64,000 nucleotides of DNA from contig OX123196.2 of NCBI GenBank assembly GCA_944739405.2, forward strand, positions 69,277,688 to 69,341,687. The letters are read 5' to 3'. Position numbers and translations under genes: made by a program. The notes beneath the pieces are model-generated. The model was not told the origin of the DNA. It did no database searches and was given only the letters and a program-made list of their open reading frames with translations. How positions within the stretch are numbered: the stretch's first letter is position 1; the number at the start of each line of letters is the position of its first letter. Shown in pieces: positions 43,577 through 54,725 of this stretch. Source of the DNA: Euclidia mi. Its lineage: Eukaryota > Arthropoda > Insecta > Lepidoptera > Erebidae.

Positions 43577-45340
43577 GCCCTATATCTGATCTATAATAAT
43601 CTGCGAGCAATAACACCGCCTTTGCAGCGGCAGCTGGCTTTTACGCCTCTTTAAATTGGAAAATTGAACGAACATAGCAGCTAGACTGCCTGACCGCCGG
43701 CTTGCATACCACCCTTTATTTTCCATACGACGATATGCCCTTGGCCTGTAGTACCTACCATGGTTCTCGCGTTTCCAACAAATTATCTCGATTCGATCGG
43801 TGGAAGATGTTCTAAAGTCTTGTCACAACGTTGGCCATCGCACGATTCACCACGATTAGAAAGGCTTTGGGAAATTCAGTATAAACCAATCTATTGTAAT
43901 TCGGGTAAAGCTATATTTTATGCAGTAAGCCAGTATTGGGAGGAATAGTAGTAAACCCGTAATGCCTAATGACATGTGTCGATACAATACTGCATCCATA
44001 CGCGTTTCTAACCATCTATTAACCAGAACCGAACGCCCTTCGAAACACGATCAAAAGTCGAACTGAGCAACTGATTGAATCGCTCTTATTTCTACTCAAT
44101 CAGAGCGTCGAATTCTAATCGATTGGAGGTGAGTTTATGGCAGCTTGGTAACCCATAGTAGTGTCTCTGATCGACTGCACAACTTCATTTCTATTTTCGT
44201 TTCGGGTTTTGATACTGGTAAATTCGTTTTAGGATAGTTAGATTGTGTGTTTCCCATTTCAGAATTTTTATTTCATTCTTCGTGCTCGAGTGAAATGCCT
44301 ACATACTCGTAGATGAACTTTATGCCGTAACAATTTGTCGACTAAATTACAAGTAGGGTCGGCTACGATCGATTTAATAATAATTAAAAAATATCCGGGC
44401 ACTTCTCAAAGGTGTCATATGATGCCAAAATAGGCAGTAATAGCATCCAGATAACTTTTAATAATTCTTATACCTATGTACTTATATTCTTTCTTTAATG
44501 CAAGACATCGGTGTGCAGATAAATTTCATCCAGACAGACAGAACAAAATAATCGACTTTATATCACACAAGGTTTGATTCTATGAGGGAATCGAACCCGA
44601 CTTCCAGCTCAGCAGTCAAGGCCTCTTACCATTTAGACCAGCAGGCTAGTCAAATGAACTTACATTGGCACATAGAATTATTGCAGATTTTCGTATCAGC
44701 TGCACTTTACTAGCTAGGTATATTGCAGAGCTGATTGCTTGGTGACGATTAAGAACATTTGAATTCTACACCATGGAAGCTACAAGAACCGTCAGAAAGA
44801 AATTGCTCTAAATGTTCCTTCAATTTAGTGCAGTACAATTTGTACTTGCAGACATTATAGAATGAAAAAATTAGCTTGGATTAGTACAGAATTTAGACCA
44901 ACCCAAAGCTGATCTAAATTCTATACTAATTCAAGAATTTCAATACCACACGTACCTCCAAACTACAATCGTTCTGGATATAGAACGTTCTAGAATATTA
45001 CAGAGCATTCCACGATATTTCTGTCGTACGTGTTGCCGCGCAGGTGACGGCAGATGGCAGCACCGTCGTGTCGACTGCCAATTGTGTGAAACTTTAACAT
45101 GGCTCGTATTGTAATAGCAGTGTGGGCACCATGTGTGATGTTTTGGTGTACTAGTGTTGTATTATTAACATTAAATTAGTGAATTGCTGTGTGTTGCTTG
45201 AGGCAAACATTGAGGAAACAGGTACTTATGTACTTTATCTGCCTTAAAATTGGAGACTGCAGGTGCATTTCTGTGCATTTCGGCCAATTGTAGCCCCGCC
45301 ATTCATCTCGCGGGGCAGACGCTTAATGCTAATGTGACAA
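43577..45340. other. spacer, nothing firmly identified
   Basis: No gene. It contains a tRNA-like fragment (44575-44650) and an imperfect inverted repeat at 44879-44937 (gattagtacagaatttagac against ctaaattctatactaat). Confidence 0.35.
44575..44650 (-). repeat. tRNA-like SINE head fragment
   Basis: On minus: actagcctgctggtctaaat, then ggtaagaggccttgactgc and a box-B-like gggttcgattccctc. It shows head features only. The stem ends do not pair like a real tRNA. Confidence 0.5.
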
Positions 45341-45395
45341 TGGTAAGAATATAAGAATGTGTAGCGCTGTTCCTTTGCAGACCTCCACAACGATA

Positions 45396-45658
45396 TCATA
45401 CAATATTCAAAGATTTGGACATAGGACGTTCACTTCTGCCGCAAGGGATCCATCTCGCGACTGCAACTGGCCGCGATGCACGAAAAGATATCTTTTAAGA
45501 GGTATGGCGACCACCCGTCAGATCGTATTAGGATTCGGAGTACCCCAAACAGCGTGGAGATGTTCCACCGAACCAAGGTGAAACGTGACATCAGCAAGCC
45601 CGTACTAAGCACGCTAATTAGTTTTGTGATAAATTTCTACAAAAAAAGCTTGTTATAA
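45396..45658 (+). other. unexplained open stretch with possible splice acceptor
   Basis: One frame is open from about 45426 to 45658, with a stop (tag) at 45422-45424. It includes DVHFCRKGSISRLQLAAMHEK and RIRSTPNSVEMFHRTKVKRD, shown here in parts, with mixed charged composition rather than AT-rich filler. An acceptor-like ttcctttgcag lies about 45370-45380 and a donor-like gtaagaat at about 45342. It may be a retrocopied exon, a mobile element fragment or chance. I do not recognise it. Confidence 0.25.
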
Positions 45659-45662
45659 ATAA

Positions 45663-45879
45663 CTAGATGAGCGCGCGGTTACACCCGCGTTATTTAAAGC
45701 TTCTGCTCCACTCCCGGGGCATAAAGCGTGATGTTATATAGCCTATAGCCTTCCTCGATAAATGGGCTATCTAACACAGAAAGAGTTTTCAAATCGGTCC
45801 AGTAGTTCCTGAGCTTAGCGCTTTCAAGCAAATAAACAAACTCTTCAGCACAGCAGCTTTTTTATTAGATTAGATTAGA
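45663..45879 (-). mobile_element. 217-bp Helitron-like element
   Basis: On minus it starts TCTAATCTAATC after A and ends with the hairpin CGCGG-GTGTAA-CCGCG, then CGCTCATCTAG, followed by T. TC start, GC-rich 3' hairpin, CTAG end and A|T target are all Helitron features. No coding capacity. Confidence 0.65.
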
Positions 45880-46347
45880 TAACCTAGCTAGCTACTAATT
45901 ACTACGGCACACTCGTTGTGATTCTACTCGATATAAACGAGTAAAAATGCGGCTAGGCTGATATACTTGCTCGTAACTTGAAACAAAGGTAGGTGGTACA
46001 TGTCCTAAAAGAGATTAACAAAATTCTGCATGGATATCAGTTATCACAACAAAAGGGTGCCATATCTGTTATACTGATGTATAAGCTATATTACTGCACT
46101 ACATCAAGATCCGTTCACGAGTTCCTGCGTGGAAATATAACAAATCCATCTATCCCCACAAACTTTCGCGTTTATAGCAATGGTGGGAAATAATACCTAC
46201 ATATACAGGGTGTAAAAAGACCCTTAACGAAAACTGAAATCCAATATTGTACCAATCATTATGAACATGTTTCACTTCGGCACCGTGCCTGGGAAGTTAC
46301 TGGTTCAGGAGATATTGAGGCTCAAAGTCACTATAGAAGTATTGTAA

Positions 46348-46554
46348 TCTTAATATATAAAATCCTTGCGTTACTGACTGACTGACAGACACGCTACAGC
46401 CGAAACTATTGGGCGCAGGAAGCTGAAATTTGGCATGTATGTTCCTTGGGGACTGTAGGGGTGCACTAAGAAGGGATTTCCCGAAATTCCCACGGGATCG
46501 GCCAAAACGGGTAAATTAAAAAAAAATGCAGGTGTAGCTGCTGGCGTCCTCTAG
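46348..46554 (+). mobile_element. 207-bp Helitron-like element, copy 1
   Basis: Starts TCTTAATATATAAAATCC after A, contains TTACTGACTGACTGACAGAC and GAAATTTGGCATGTATGTTC, ends GGCGTCCTCTAG followed by T. It has an identical-length partner on the minus strand at 59221-59427 with three differences noted. Confidence 0.7.
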
Positions 46555-47065
46555 TTAGGTATAAAATCAATGAATTTATCCGGCCAACGTGTTCTATAGA
46601 TGTCCTATGCTCCCATGGATAAGTCGGAATGTCGAGAATTGCACGCGTGCACCTTTAATTGCGGTTTAAAAATGTGTCAACTTAAAAAAAAGTTCCTTTC
46701 CCTGGTATTATTTCTGCTTAGTACGACTTGGCATGATGTCCAAAACGCGTAGACTTTGGCTTGGTGATGGGTCTTGTGACACCCATACAGTATGTACTTC
46801 TAGGCACAATCTCTATCTATAGATGTGACACATGGTGCCAGTTTATGGCTCGTACATCCACTGAAAAAAATGGCTGACTTTTATGGCGGTGGAGCTGTCG
46901 ATATGTTGCATTATAGGTCTATATTTTGAGCCTATTGGTTTGTTTGTTTGTATTTTTGTTATTTTTATTTATTTTCTTACCTGCGGATAATTTTCCATTT
47001 AGCGTTATTCCAGTTTCAATCTACGGTCCGCTTGCTAGTTTCACCGGATTTGGCTGAATATTATC
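46555..47065. other. spacer, nothing identified
   Basis: No gene. Low-complexity tttttatttatttt run near 46960. Confidence 0.35.
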
Positions 47066-47200
47066 TCATACAATATTATTTAGCGGGTCTTAGTCGCGAT
47101 AATTTACTTATTTAAAGGTATAAATACCTCTGTTTTTCTCCTACGTTTATAATTATAAGTAGATTATCGCGACTAAGACCCGCTAAATAATATTGTATGA
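47066..47200. mobile_element. short palindromic MITE
   Basis: Two perfect 38-bp inverted arms (47066-47103 and 47163-47200, core TTAGCGGGTCTTAGTCGCGA) around a 59-bp AT-rich loop. No target duplication is obvious. Confidence 0.75.
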
Positions 47201-47239
47201 TGTATACAAATCGCGAAAGTTTAAAATTGAATATTAGCT

Positions 47240-47773
47240 TTTCCACAGAGCAACTGCTTATCTGACCTCCGCAACTCGAAGGGATAGCGATATATCATGG
47301 TTTAGTCTAGTGTCAGTTTATTTAGAAGGTACTGACGCCCTACAACGGCAGTCAAAGATCTTCATGATAACCGGGACCGATGGCTTAACGTGCTCTCCGA
47401 GGCTTGTCAAGCGATAGTATTTTTCAAATTCAAAGTCAAAATCTTTTATTCAAAATTGGCTCGTACACAGCTCTTTCTGAACGTTAAGGAAGTCTAGGAA
47501 GTAGGAGAACGTCTAGGAAGAAGAAGCGGCGCAACAAACTCCCCAGCAACACAGTACTGTATGCATACTGCATAGTTAAATAATTCTTGAAGTTATACAT
47601 TATAACAAAAAATAATAATATCACATTTCAATTAACATGATAGCTATCACACAATTAAAATTAAATTAAAAAGTTAAACACAATTAAAAACACAAGTTAA
47701 TAATTAAATACGCACATAACTCCGAAAAGTCATTGGTGCGGGCCGTGTATTCGAACCCGATACCCTCCGCATC
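47240..47773 (-). repeat. SINE family A, interrupted
   Basis: Body (47240-47415: ctccgcaactcgaagggatagc, ttatttagaaggtactgacg, gcagtcaaagatcttcatg, cgtgctctccgagg) and head (about 47700-47773: cataactccgaaaagtcattgg, ttcgaacccgataccctcc) on plus are the complement of SINE A. They are separated by an insert, and the head is cut short by the LINE at 47774. Confidence 0.75.
47418..47697 (-). repeat. insert inside SINE A (LINE 3' tail-like)
   Basis: Starts on plus with tttcaaattcaaagtcaaaatc followed by ttttattcaaaa. On minus this is a TGAATAAAAGATTTTGACTTTGA-like LINE tail (given here as a pattern, not exact). The rest is AT-rich. Edges are set by where the SINE resumes. Confidence 0.5.
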
Positions 47774-47800
47774 TACGCCGATGCGACTAACTCGCATCTG

Positions 47801-48565
47801 ATGGTGGCCGTCGTTGCCACTCCACCTACAGACCTGACGGTGGAACAAGCACGGCAGCTCGAACGCTCCATAGAGGAGCGGATTCTAGAAGCAGCCTTCG
47901 CACCTCGGTCAAACAACGAGCCTGCACTCGCGCCATCCTTTAGAGGCAAACCCCTCGCAGCAGGAGGTGTCCTAAAGTTATCGTGCGAGGATGAAAAATC
48001 ACTGGCGTGGCTCAAACAGACGGTAGCGGGACTACAATCACCGGTTGAAGGAACCGGGCTGACCGTCATCAGGCAGACGGATCTCGCGAAGCGCGTACGC
48101 GCATCGCTCTTCCTGCCGAGGTCGACCAGCCTGGACCTCCCGAAGATTCACCAACTCCTAGCTGCCCAAAACCCATGGTACGCTGTCCAAACTTGGCAGC
48201 TATACAGCGCTACCATGCAAGAACACGGCCTGTACCTATCTCTGGGCATCCCCGAATCGGAAATGCCGAAAATCGAGGCGCGCGACCGCCGAGTCTCCTT
48301 CTTCACCGGCAGCGTGTACGTAGTGTTCCACGCTGCCGGGGCGGGAGGTGGCGGGGCGGCTGCCGCGCCCGGGGAGATGCCGCTCGCCAGTAGGCACACG
48401 CAGAGACAAGCGACAACACCGGCCGAACCTTCCACGTCGGGCACAGCCCGAGCACACACGACGCCCGCAGCGACAAACATCGCTGTGACGGACGTCGACG
48501 ACGAGCACGACTCGTCTGACGGGGAGTCCGTGGACATCAATGTTCTCGGATCTTCATCAGACTAG
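47801..48565 (+). pseudogene. LINE ORF1 (gag-like), 5'-incomplete
   Basis: 254 codons from the first ATG. The frame is open for about ten codons before it, so the true start is lost. The N-terminal half has a conserved-looking fold (LKLSCEDEKSLAWLKQTVAGL, RVRASLFLPRS, NPWYAVQTWQLYS, LYLSLGIPESEMPKIEARDRRVSFFTGSVYV). It resembles the DUF4780-type domain that I associate with ORF1 of insect LINEs. The C-terminal third is Gly/Ala/Thr-rich and ends in an acidic tail (DDEHDSSDGESVD). No zinc knuckle is seen. ORF2 starts 26 bp before the ORF1 stop in another frame, a common LINE layout for coupled translation. The role is RNA binding and particle formation, inferred from family. Confidence 0.65.
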
Positions 48566-49358
48566 AGTCGTACAGACGAACCTCCAGCACAAGCAAATTG
48601 CAACGGCTACCCTACGCAGGCTGCTGGAGGTTAACCACCACACAATAGCCCTAATCCAGGAGCCGTGGATTAGAGGCGACACCATATGTGGACTCAACAA
48701 CATCGGAGGTAAGATATTGCACTGGAGCTCGGCTCCTAAGCCGAGAACATGCATATACATTCCCCGAACGGTACCAGCATTGCTGCTGACTAACTTTTGT
48801 TCTAGAGATCTCACAGCCGTGGGAATACGAACAGGGCCCAATGATCAGATGCTAGTACTAGCTTCGGTCTACATGCCCGGTGATGAGGAGATCCCATCGA
48901 AGGAGCTGGCCGAGCTAGTGCAGCACTGTGAGGACCACGGCTGGCCAATAATACTCTCGGCAGATGCTAACGCCCACCATCCATTGTGGGGAAGCCCCAA
49001 GGCAAATAGACGAGGTGAGATCCTAACTGAATACATCTACACAACAACACTAACGGTAATCAACAAAGGCTCAGAGCCCACATTTGTTAGCTCCAGATAT
49101 CAAACCATAGTAGACATTACACTGGCATCGGATGGGGCCGCGGAACTTGTCACGAACTGGCATGTGTCCGCCGAACCATCCTTTGCCGACCACAGACGTA
49201 TCTGCTATGACATACGAGTGCAAGAGAGGGTCACACAACCAAAACGCAACCCACGCAATACCAACATTGCGAGCTACAAGACCCTGCTCGAACAGGAAAT
49301 AGCCATGTCAAATTTCAACGACATGACCGCAAGCAACAACAAGCAACTAACTTACTAA
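48540..49358 (+). pseudogene. LINE ORF2 part 1: APE-type endonuclease
   Basis: 272 codons from ATG 48540. Motifs in order: TNLQHKQIATATL (Asn of motif I), LIQEPWI (catalytic Glu), ASVYMPGDEE, ILSADANAHHPLWGS (D-N pair), RRGEILTEYI, NKGSEPTFVSS and SFADHRRICYDI. The last His motif is ADHR where SDHR is usual. The frame stops at TAA 49356-49358, and the protein clearly continues in another frame. One indel just before 49356 therefore separates endonuclease from RT. Confidence 0.82.
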
Positions 49359-51985
49359 CAAAATGCATACAACGCAGCTACCAACAAGCCTGCTCCACCA
49401 CACTACCGAAAACGAGTAGTAAAACCCAATGGTGGGGATCGGAACTGGAGAAGCTCAGGCGCAATCTGAGAAAACTCTTCAACCGGGCCAAAAACACAAG
49501 GAAAGACACAGATTGGGACAAATACAAAGAAGCCCAGTCGCACTACAAGAAACGCATACGATTCCGCAGGGGAGAGTCCTGGCGAAATTTCTGCACCAAC
49601 ATTAACTCCACATGCGAGGCAGCCAGGGTAAAAAAGATCCTATCCCAGGACAGCAACAAGACCCTAGGCTCCATCAGAAAGCCTGATGGCACCTACGCAA
49701 TCACAGACATGGAAATAAGCCAAGTGCTAATCGAAACACACTTCCCAGGTTGCACTGTGACCGACGACTGTGACTGGGAAGAATCAGAACACAGACCACC
49801 GACCCAAACAGACTGGACGATAGCCAACAACATGGTTACCGTGGACCGGCTGAAATGGGCAATTGATAGCTTCCAGCCGTACAAATCTGCAGGCCTGGAT
49901 GAAATAACACCAGCACTTCTACAATGGGACTGCACAACGATCGTGCCACAGCTACTCAGCATATATAGAGCATCTATAGCGCACAATTACATACCACGAA
50001 GGTGGAGGGAAGTAAAAGTCATATTTCTCCCAAAACCGGGCAAAACGGATTACACTCAAGCAAAATCGTTCAGACCTATCAGTTTAACCTCCTTCTTGCT
50101 GAAAACGCTGGCGAGGCTCGCTGACAGATACCTACGGGAAGGCGCACTGCTACGCAGACCACTACACCCGCAACAACACGCCTACAGAAGTGGTAGATCA
50201 ACGGAATCAGCGCTTCACTGCGTAGTGGGGACCATAGAGACAGCGCTATCTGATAAACTAATGACCTTAGGCGCCTTCATTGACATAGAAGGCGCCTTCG
50301 ACAAAACTAAATTCACCAGCATTAGCCGAGCCCTTGACAAGTTGGGAGTTGAACAAACCGTCAGTGGCTGGATTGATCAACTCCTGAAACAAAGGGCTAT
50401 TCAATTCACGGTTAACACCACCACAAGGGGGATAGTAGCAAAAGGCTGCCCACAGGGAGGTGTCCTATCACCCCTGCTTTGGAACATAGTGGTAGACGAT
50501 CTGTTGAGAAGCCTGAATGACAAATGCTTCTACACGGTCGGCTACGCAGATGATATAACCATCCTAATCAAAAGAAACTCGGAAGACATGATCCATTATC
50601 GGATGCAAGCAGCCATCAGGATCATGGAACAATGGTGCAACCACCATGAACTGACGGTCAACCCAAATAAAACGGAGCTAGTACTTTTCACTAACAAAAG
50701 GAACACCCGTATGACCAGAAAACCAAAACTTTTTGGCACGGAGCTTAACCGATCGGGTGAAGTCAAGTACCTGGGCGTAACACTCGACCACAAGCTCAAC
50801 TGGAATAAACACATCACCACTAAAACCACAAAAGCATGTACAATCTTCTGGCAGTGCAGGAGAATAATAGGCAAGAAATGGGGTCTCAAACCATTCATCA
50901 CCCTATGGATCTACACTGCCATAATACGCCCCATGCTCACATATGGTGCAGTAGTATGGTGGCCACGCACTGAACTAAGCACAGTCAAGAGCAAGCTGCA
51001 GAGCATAGAACGCCTCGCCTGTCTGGCCACAACAGGCTGCATGAAAACAACTCCAACGGCGGCATTGGAGGTGCTTCTCGTCTTGCGACCATTGCACCTC
51101 ATCATCCAGCAGGAAGCAGGTGCCGCCGCGATCCGGCTCGAAAAGTTCGGGCTTTGGAGAAGAGACGACCGAATAACCCATGTACGCCTGAAAAGGACGT
51201 TAACTAACGAGATCCCGATGCTAGATGCAACGTGCGACCTCATACCTAAAACCTTTGTCTTTGACAAAAAATACCGCATACAACTGCATGAAGAGCACAA
51301 GGATAGCTCTGGTATACACGAAGTTAGAGTATACACAGACGGCTCAAAAACAAAGTATGGGACAGGTGCCGGAGTATTCTCCCATGACTTGAACATCAAT
51401 CTCTCAACATCGCTTGGTAAACTCAACACCATCTTCCAAGCTGAATGCGTTGGGATTATAAGGGCGGCGACGGCGATCGCGGCCAGAAACGTGAGCAACC
51501 TGTCAATACGCATCATCACAGACAGTGCCTCAGTACTACAAGCTCTCGATGGCAACTGCTTTAACAGCGGCCTAATTATGGAGTGCCACCAAGAGCTGCA
51601 GAAAACTGCAGCGAGGAATCGGGTCACACTCCAGTGGATACGAGGACACAGTGACTCCACGGGCCATTGCCCTCTGCTGCGTCATTACGCAGCAGACCAA
51701 CTGGCAAGGAAAGGATCGGACACAACAACTCTGGGACCCGAACCAACTGTTCCGATACCTTTCAACCAACTAAAAACGTGGTTACGCGAGAGAACCCTAC
51801 AACAACATGAAAAAGAGTGGGCAGAGCTAAAAGAGTGTAGGCAATCTAAAGATGCCTTTCCCCAATTAGATAAACGACTCTCGCAAAAATTGTTGCACTC
51901 CAACAGGAAAACACTCAAGCATCTGACTGGCATAATAACCCCTCCCCCTTCCCCTTGCAAATTAATTTTGTGGATAAAACTATGA
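49359..51985 (+). pseudogene. LINE ORF2 part 2: RT and RNase H
   Basis: The frame is open from 49359 to 51985; the first ATG in it is 49709. A basic linker (RRNLRKLFNRAKNTRKDTDW) leads to RT: KSAGLDEITPALLQ, KSFRPISLTSFLLKTL, motif A (GAFIDIEGAFDKTKF), motif B (GCPQGGVLSPLLWNIVVDDL), motif C (VGYADDITIL) and KYLGVTLDHKLNW. The thumb is followed by RNase H: VYTDGSKTKYGTGAG, FQAECVGIIRA, ITDSASVLQAL and WIRGHSDSTGH with YAADQLARKGS, so the D-E-D-D set is present. The final residues after LKHLTG are out of family, marking truncation. Apart from the upstream shift, the catalytic parts look intact. Confidence 0.85.
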
Positions 51986-52477
51986 TCCTCTATTGCAACC
52001 TATTCTCCATGAACATTTCATAAAAGCGACCAATTGTGTAATGATGACAATGGCATTTATGTTCACGACGCACTGAAACTAAATCTGGACACACAATCGT
52101 TCATTTGATCTCTAACGAAGTAGACAGAGTATGGCATCCAGATGACTGCTAGTCAGACATAAATATTTCTAAATATATACATATCTATACAGATTATAAA
52201 ATGATGTCCCATTTTCGTCCTGTCTGTCTGTATGTACACTGCAATAAACTAAAAACTACCTAACGGTTTTTTGTGCGGGTTTCAGCAATAGGTAGTCTGA
52301 GTCCTCAGGAAAGTTTAAATGTATAATTCACACGAATAAATTGGTTTAAATCTATCGTTCACATTCAGTTCGCGGGTGGAACCGTGAACGTAGCTTAGTC
52401 TTATTGTAGATAAATTACACCCACACAGAACAGAACAAAATTAGACACAGAACAAATATTGATTGTGCTTATGACAT
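51986..52477. other. spacer beyond LINE, repeat-like start
   Basis: No gene. Around 52195-52390, ttataaaatgatgtcccatt, cctgtctgtctgtatg and gtttgtgcgggtttc-like segments resemble the opening of a dispersed Helitron-like repeat, with no clear end. Confidence 0.3.
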
Positions 52478-52550
52478 AACGGTTAGTCGTAGGCGGGAAT
52501 CGAACTCACGACATTCAACTAAGCAGTCAGGGTCAACACAACTGGAACAG
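52478..52550 (-). repeat. tRNA-like SINE head fragment
   Basis: On minus: gttgaccctgactgcttagt, then a box-B-like gagttcgattcccgcc and tacgactaaccgttatg. Head only. Confidence 0.5.
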
Positions 52551-52739
52551 TCCATAACATAAAAAATATTTAAAAAACAAAATATAGAGCTTTGAAATGT
52601 GAAACCCTTTGTGTTAAATCCACAAACGAGAATAACGCACCGTGAAACTGAACTGAACCTACCATCACTCTATTGGTTCGAGTTAAGGCAGGTTATGTGG
52701 GTGTTTTCAACCTTTTTCTAAACGTTTGGAGTTAACTTA

Positions 52740-53094
52740 CTAGAACCACCGCAGTATCTTAACTCAGACCATGCGGCAAGGGTTGCCTTTCCACTCCGCC
52801 GTCTGTTGAGCTTATCTGCTTCGTAAAAGAAGACGACACCATCCCTGCTTTGGATCACAACTTGTGGCAATTAAATGCCCCTGACACGGGAGCGCATCTG
52901 AACCGATCACAATCCTGCTGTGCCCAGACACTCTGCTAAGGTATGCAATGCTGTATCTTCGACAACGTCTCCCTCACCGCAGTGATGACAACCAGGTGTA
53001 TCCTCACGGCCAATCCTGTGCAAGATCCAGTGAAAGTAGTCGAGGCTGGTCCATACCTTGGTCAGCTGAAAGTTGAGAACAGTGTGACGCCTCT
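52740..53094 (-). pseudogene. R1-type LINE C-terminal remnant
   Basis: From about 53094 down to a TGA at 52907-52909, the minus frame reads VLNFQLTKVWTSLDYFHWIL, HRIGREDTPGCHHCGEGD and VVEDTALHTLAECLGTAGL. The CHHC followed by EDTA-HTL-C spacing is the C-terminal zinc-like motif of R1-clade LINE proteins. After the stop, further open stretches (DGVVFFYEADKLNRRRSGKA, about 52840-52780) resemble the tail of the same protein. RT is absent. The motif match is strong, but the copy is short and dead. Confidence 0.7.
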
Positions 53095-53804
53095 ACAGCT
53101 CAGTGGGTGGAGAGTCACTACCCGAAACTGGTCTTAAACCGGCCTGCAATCTAGCCTGTGGCCTAAATGTAATGTATGTAGCACGTGCGCTTTTCAAGTT
53201 CTAGACTAAAAGTATGTTTATTATATCCAACAATTAAACCCAAACCTGACGATAATTATCTTAATGATCGCGGTAAACCCATAGTGATAATGGTTGTTAA
53301 TTGCGAAGTGGAGGCTTGGTGGAGTCAGTAGTTATAAAGGAATTAATTAAGAAGCCACGTAAGGCTTTCGTCAAAGAAAACCTTTATCTTTTGTGGCGTT
53401 AATTGAGTGCGAGAGCGCGTGCGCTAACCTGCTGTTGTTTGCGCTCAACTATTATTTTTCGCGTATATCTACAGCACGTGTCCCACTTATTTATAAATTT
53501 AAAAATGTATGAAAAGGTTATTAAAAACAAATACTTCAGTATCATTTCTCTTAGCTGCTATCACTTATCGTTATACTTAGTAAGCGTAACTGTAAAGAGC
53601 ATATTATTTAGTGGATAAAACACGTTCATTATGAGAGGACATAACATGTTACTAAAAAAGTATTTATTTTTGCGACTCAACGCACCCTAGAGTATATTAA
53701 CATACAATTGTTAACAAAATGATATAAATAATATTGCAAATTTATTTTTGGTAATAGAGTTTTACACATTTATACATACATACATTTATACATAAAAACT
53801 GTAA

Positions 53805-53830
53805 ATAGAAACACCCAGAGGTGTTTCTAT
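53805..53830. repeat. small perfect hairpin
   Basis: ATAGAAACACC, loop CAGA, then the exact complement. Function unknown. Confidence 0.6.
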
Positions 53831-53929
53831 GTATAGTTTCTATCTATAAAGTAGTGTAAAGTGTTATCGATATTAATAAAAAAAAATTAATGTACCAAAA
53901 CAAACATCCATGTTCATGCACACAAAGTT

Positions 53930-54006
53930 TTGACTTGAGCAGGGATCGAACCCGCGACCTTCGGCGTAGCAGTTACTTAAACATCCGCTGCGCCAACCGG
54001 TTTTAC
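53930..54006 (-). repeat. tRNA-like SINE head fragment
   Basis: On minus: aaccggttggcgcagcggat with a box-A-like start, then gctacgccgaaggtcgcg and box-B-like gggttcgatccctgc. The acceptor ends do not pair, so it is not a tRNA gene. Confidence 0.55.
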
Positions 54007-54648
54007 ATCCATACATAGTTGATGGGCAGGCAGGTGTGACTTAAAAGCGAGTGTCGCGTGTCTCGATGCATCACGTACACGAGCACGAGGTGTCGGTTGG
54101 CCTTCGAACGGGGTTACCACCACTTAGGAGATAGATTCACTTGTAATGTGATAGGTTTCGTCTGTGGCTTGGCCTGTGGTGTGTCGATAAAGAGAACGGT
54201 ATTTGTAAATAATCAGAAGACACATATGAACTTTCATGTCCCCTTTTTCATCTACGACTTGATTATTAACAATATAATGTAGTCTATGCTTGAGCCTGGT
54301 ACTACATGCAAAATTTCATAAAAATTGTGTATGTAAGTAGCTATGTATTTTACTGACTGTTGAGACGATTAACCTAAATGGACACTATTGCTCTCATGTT
54401 CTCTATGATAGAGCGAATCAAAAGAGATCATAATATTTACCCGATCCAGTTAGTCCTTTCAGGATTGTTCCGTACTTACTTGAAGGCATACCATAATTCG
54501 ACTTCTTAAAGCTAACGTCTCTTACGTTGTCACGTTCTTAACTAAGTGCCAGTACAGATTTATGAGTCAACGATGATGGGTACACCTTGTGAGATTAATG
54601 ACATCACACCCGGTCACCGCCTTGTCCTTAAACATTTTACCGTCATAG

Positions 54649-54725
54649 TCATGTATAGGTGACAAGCCAAAGTAAACCTAGCGTACTATGTATAAGGTAC
54701 ATTTTGGTTTGTCATCTATACATGA
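54649..54725. repeat. imperfect inverted repeat
   Basis: TCATGTATAGGTGACAAGCC on the left pairs with GGTTTGTCATCTATACATGA on the right with two mismatches. It may be the core of a larger decayed MITE. Confidence 0.5.

Larger units (their letters stand above)
47774..51950 (+). mobile_element. RNase H-bearing LINE, truncated at both ends
   Basis: Begins directly where SINE A breaks off, inside ORF1 (frame is open upstream of the first ATG), and carries ORF1 and ORF2 with APE endonuclease, RT and RNase H. The combination fits the I/LOA-type clades. Homology seems to stop near 51940 (TLKHLTG), before the usual C-terminal Cys/His motif, and no A tail follows. Both ends are therefore incomplete. 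Confidence 0.8.

Noticed and set aside
48148..48540. 130-codon minus ORF opposite LINE ORF1
   Set aside because: Antisense shadow of a GC-rich coding region.
53930..54006. tRNA gene candidates here and at 44575, 52478, 57015, 8020
   Set aside because: Box-B-like motifs are present but acceptor stems do not pair, and the sequences continue into SINE bodies.
54058..54282. 74-codon plus ORF
   Set aside because: No motif, no neighbours, composition like surrounding DNA.
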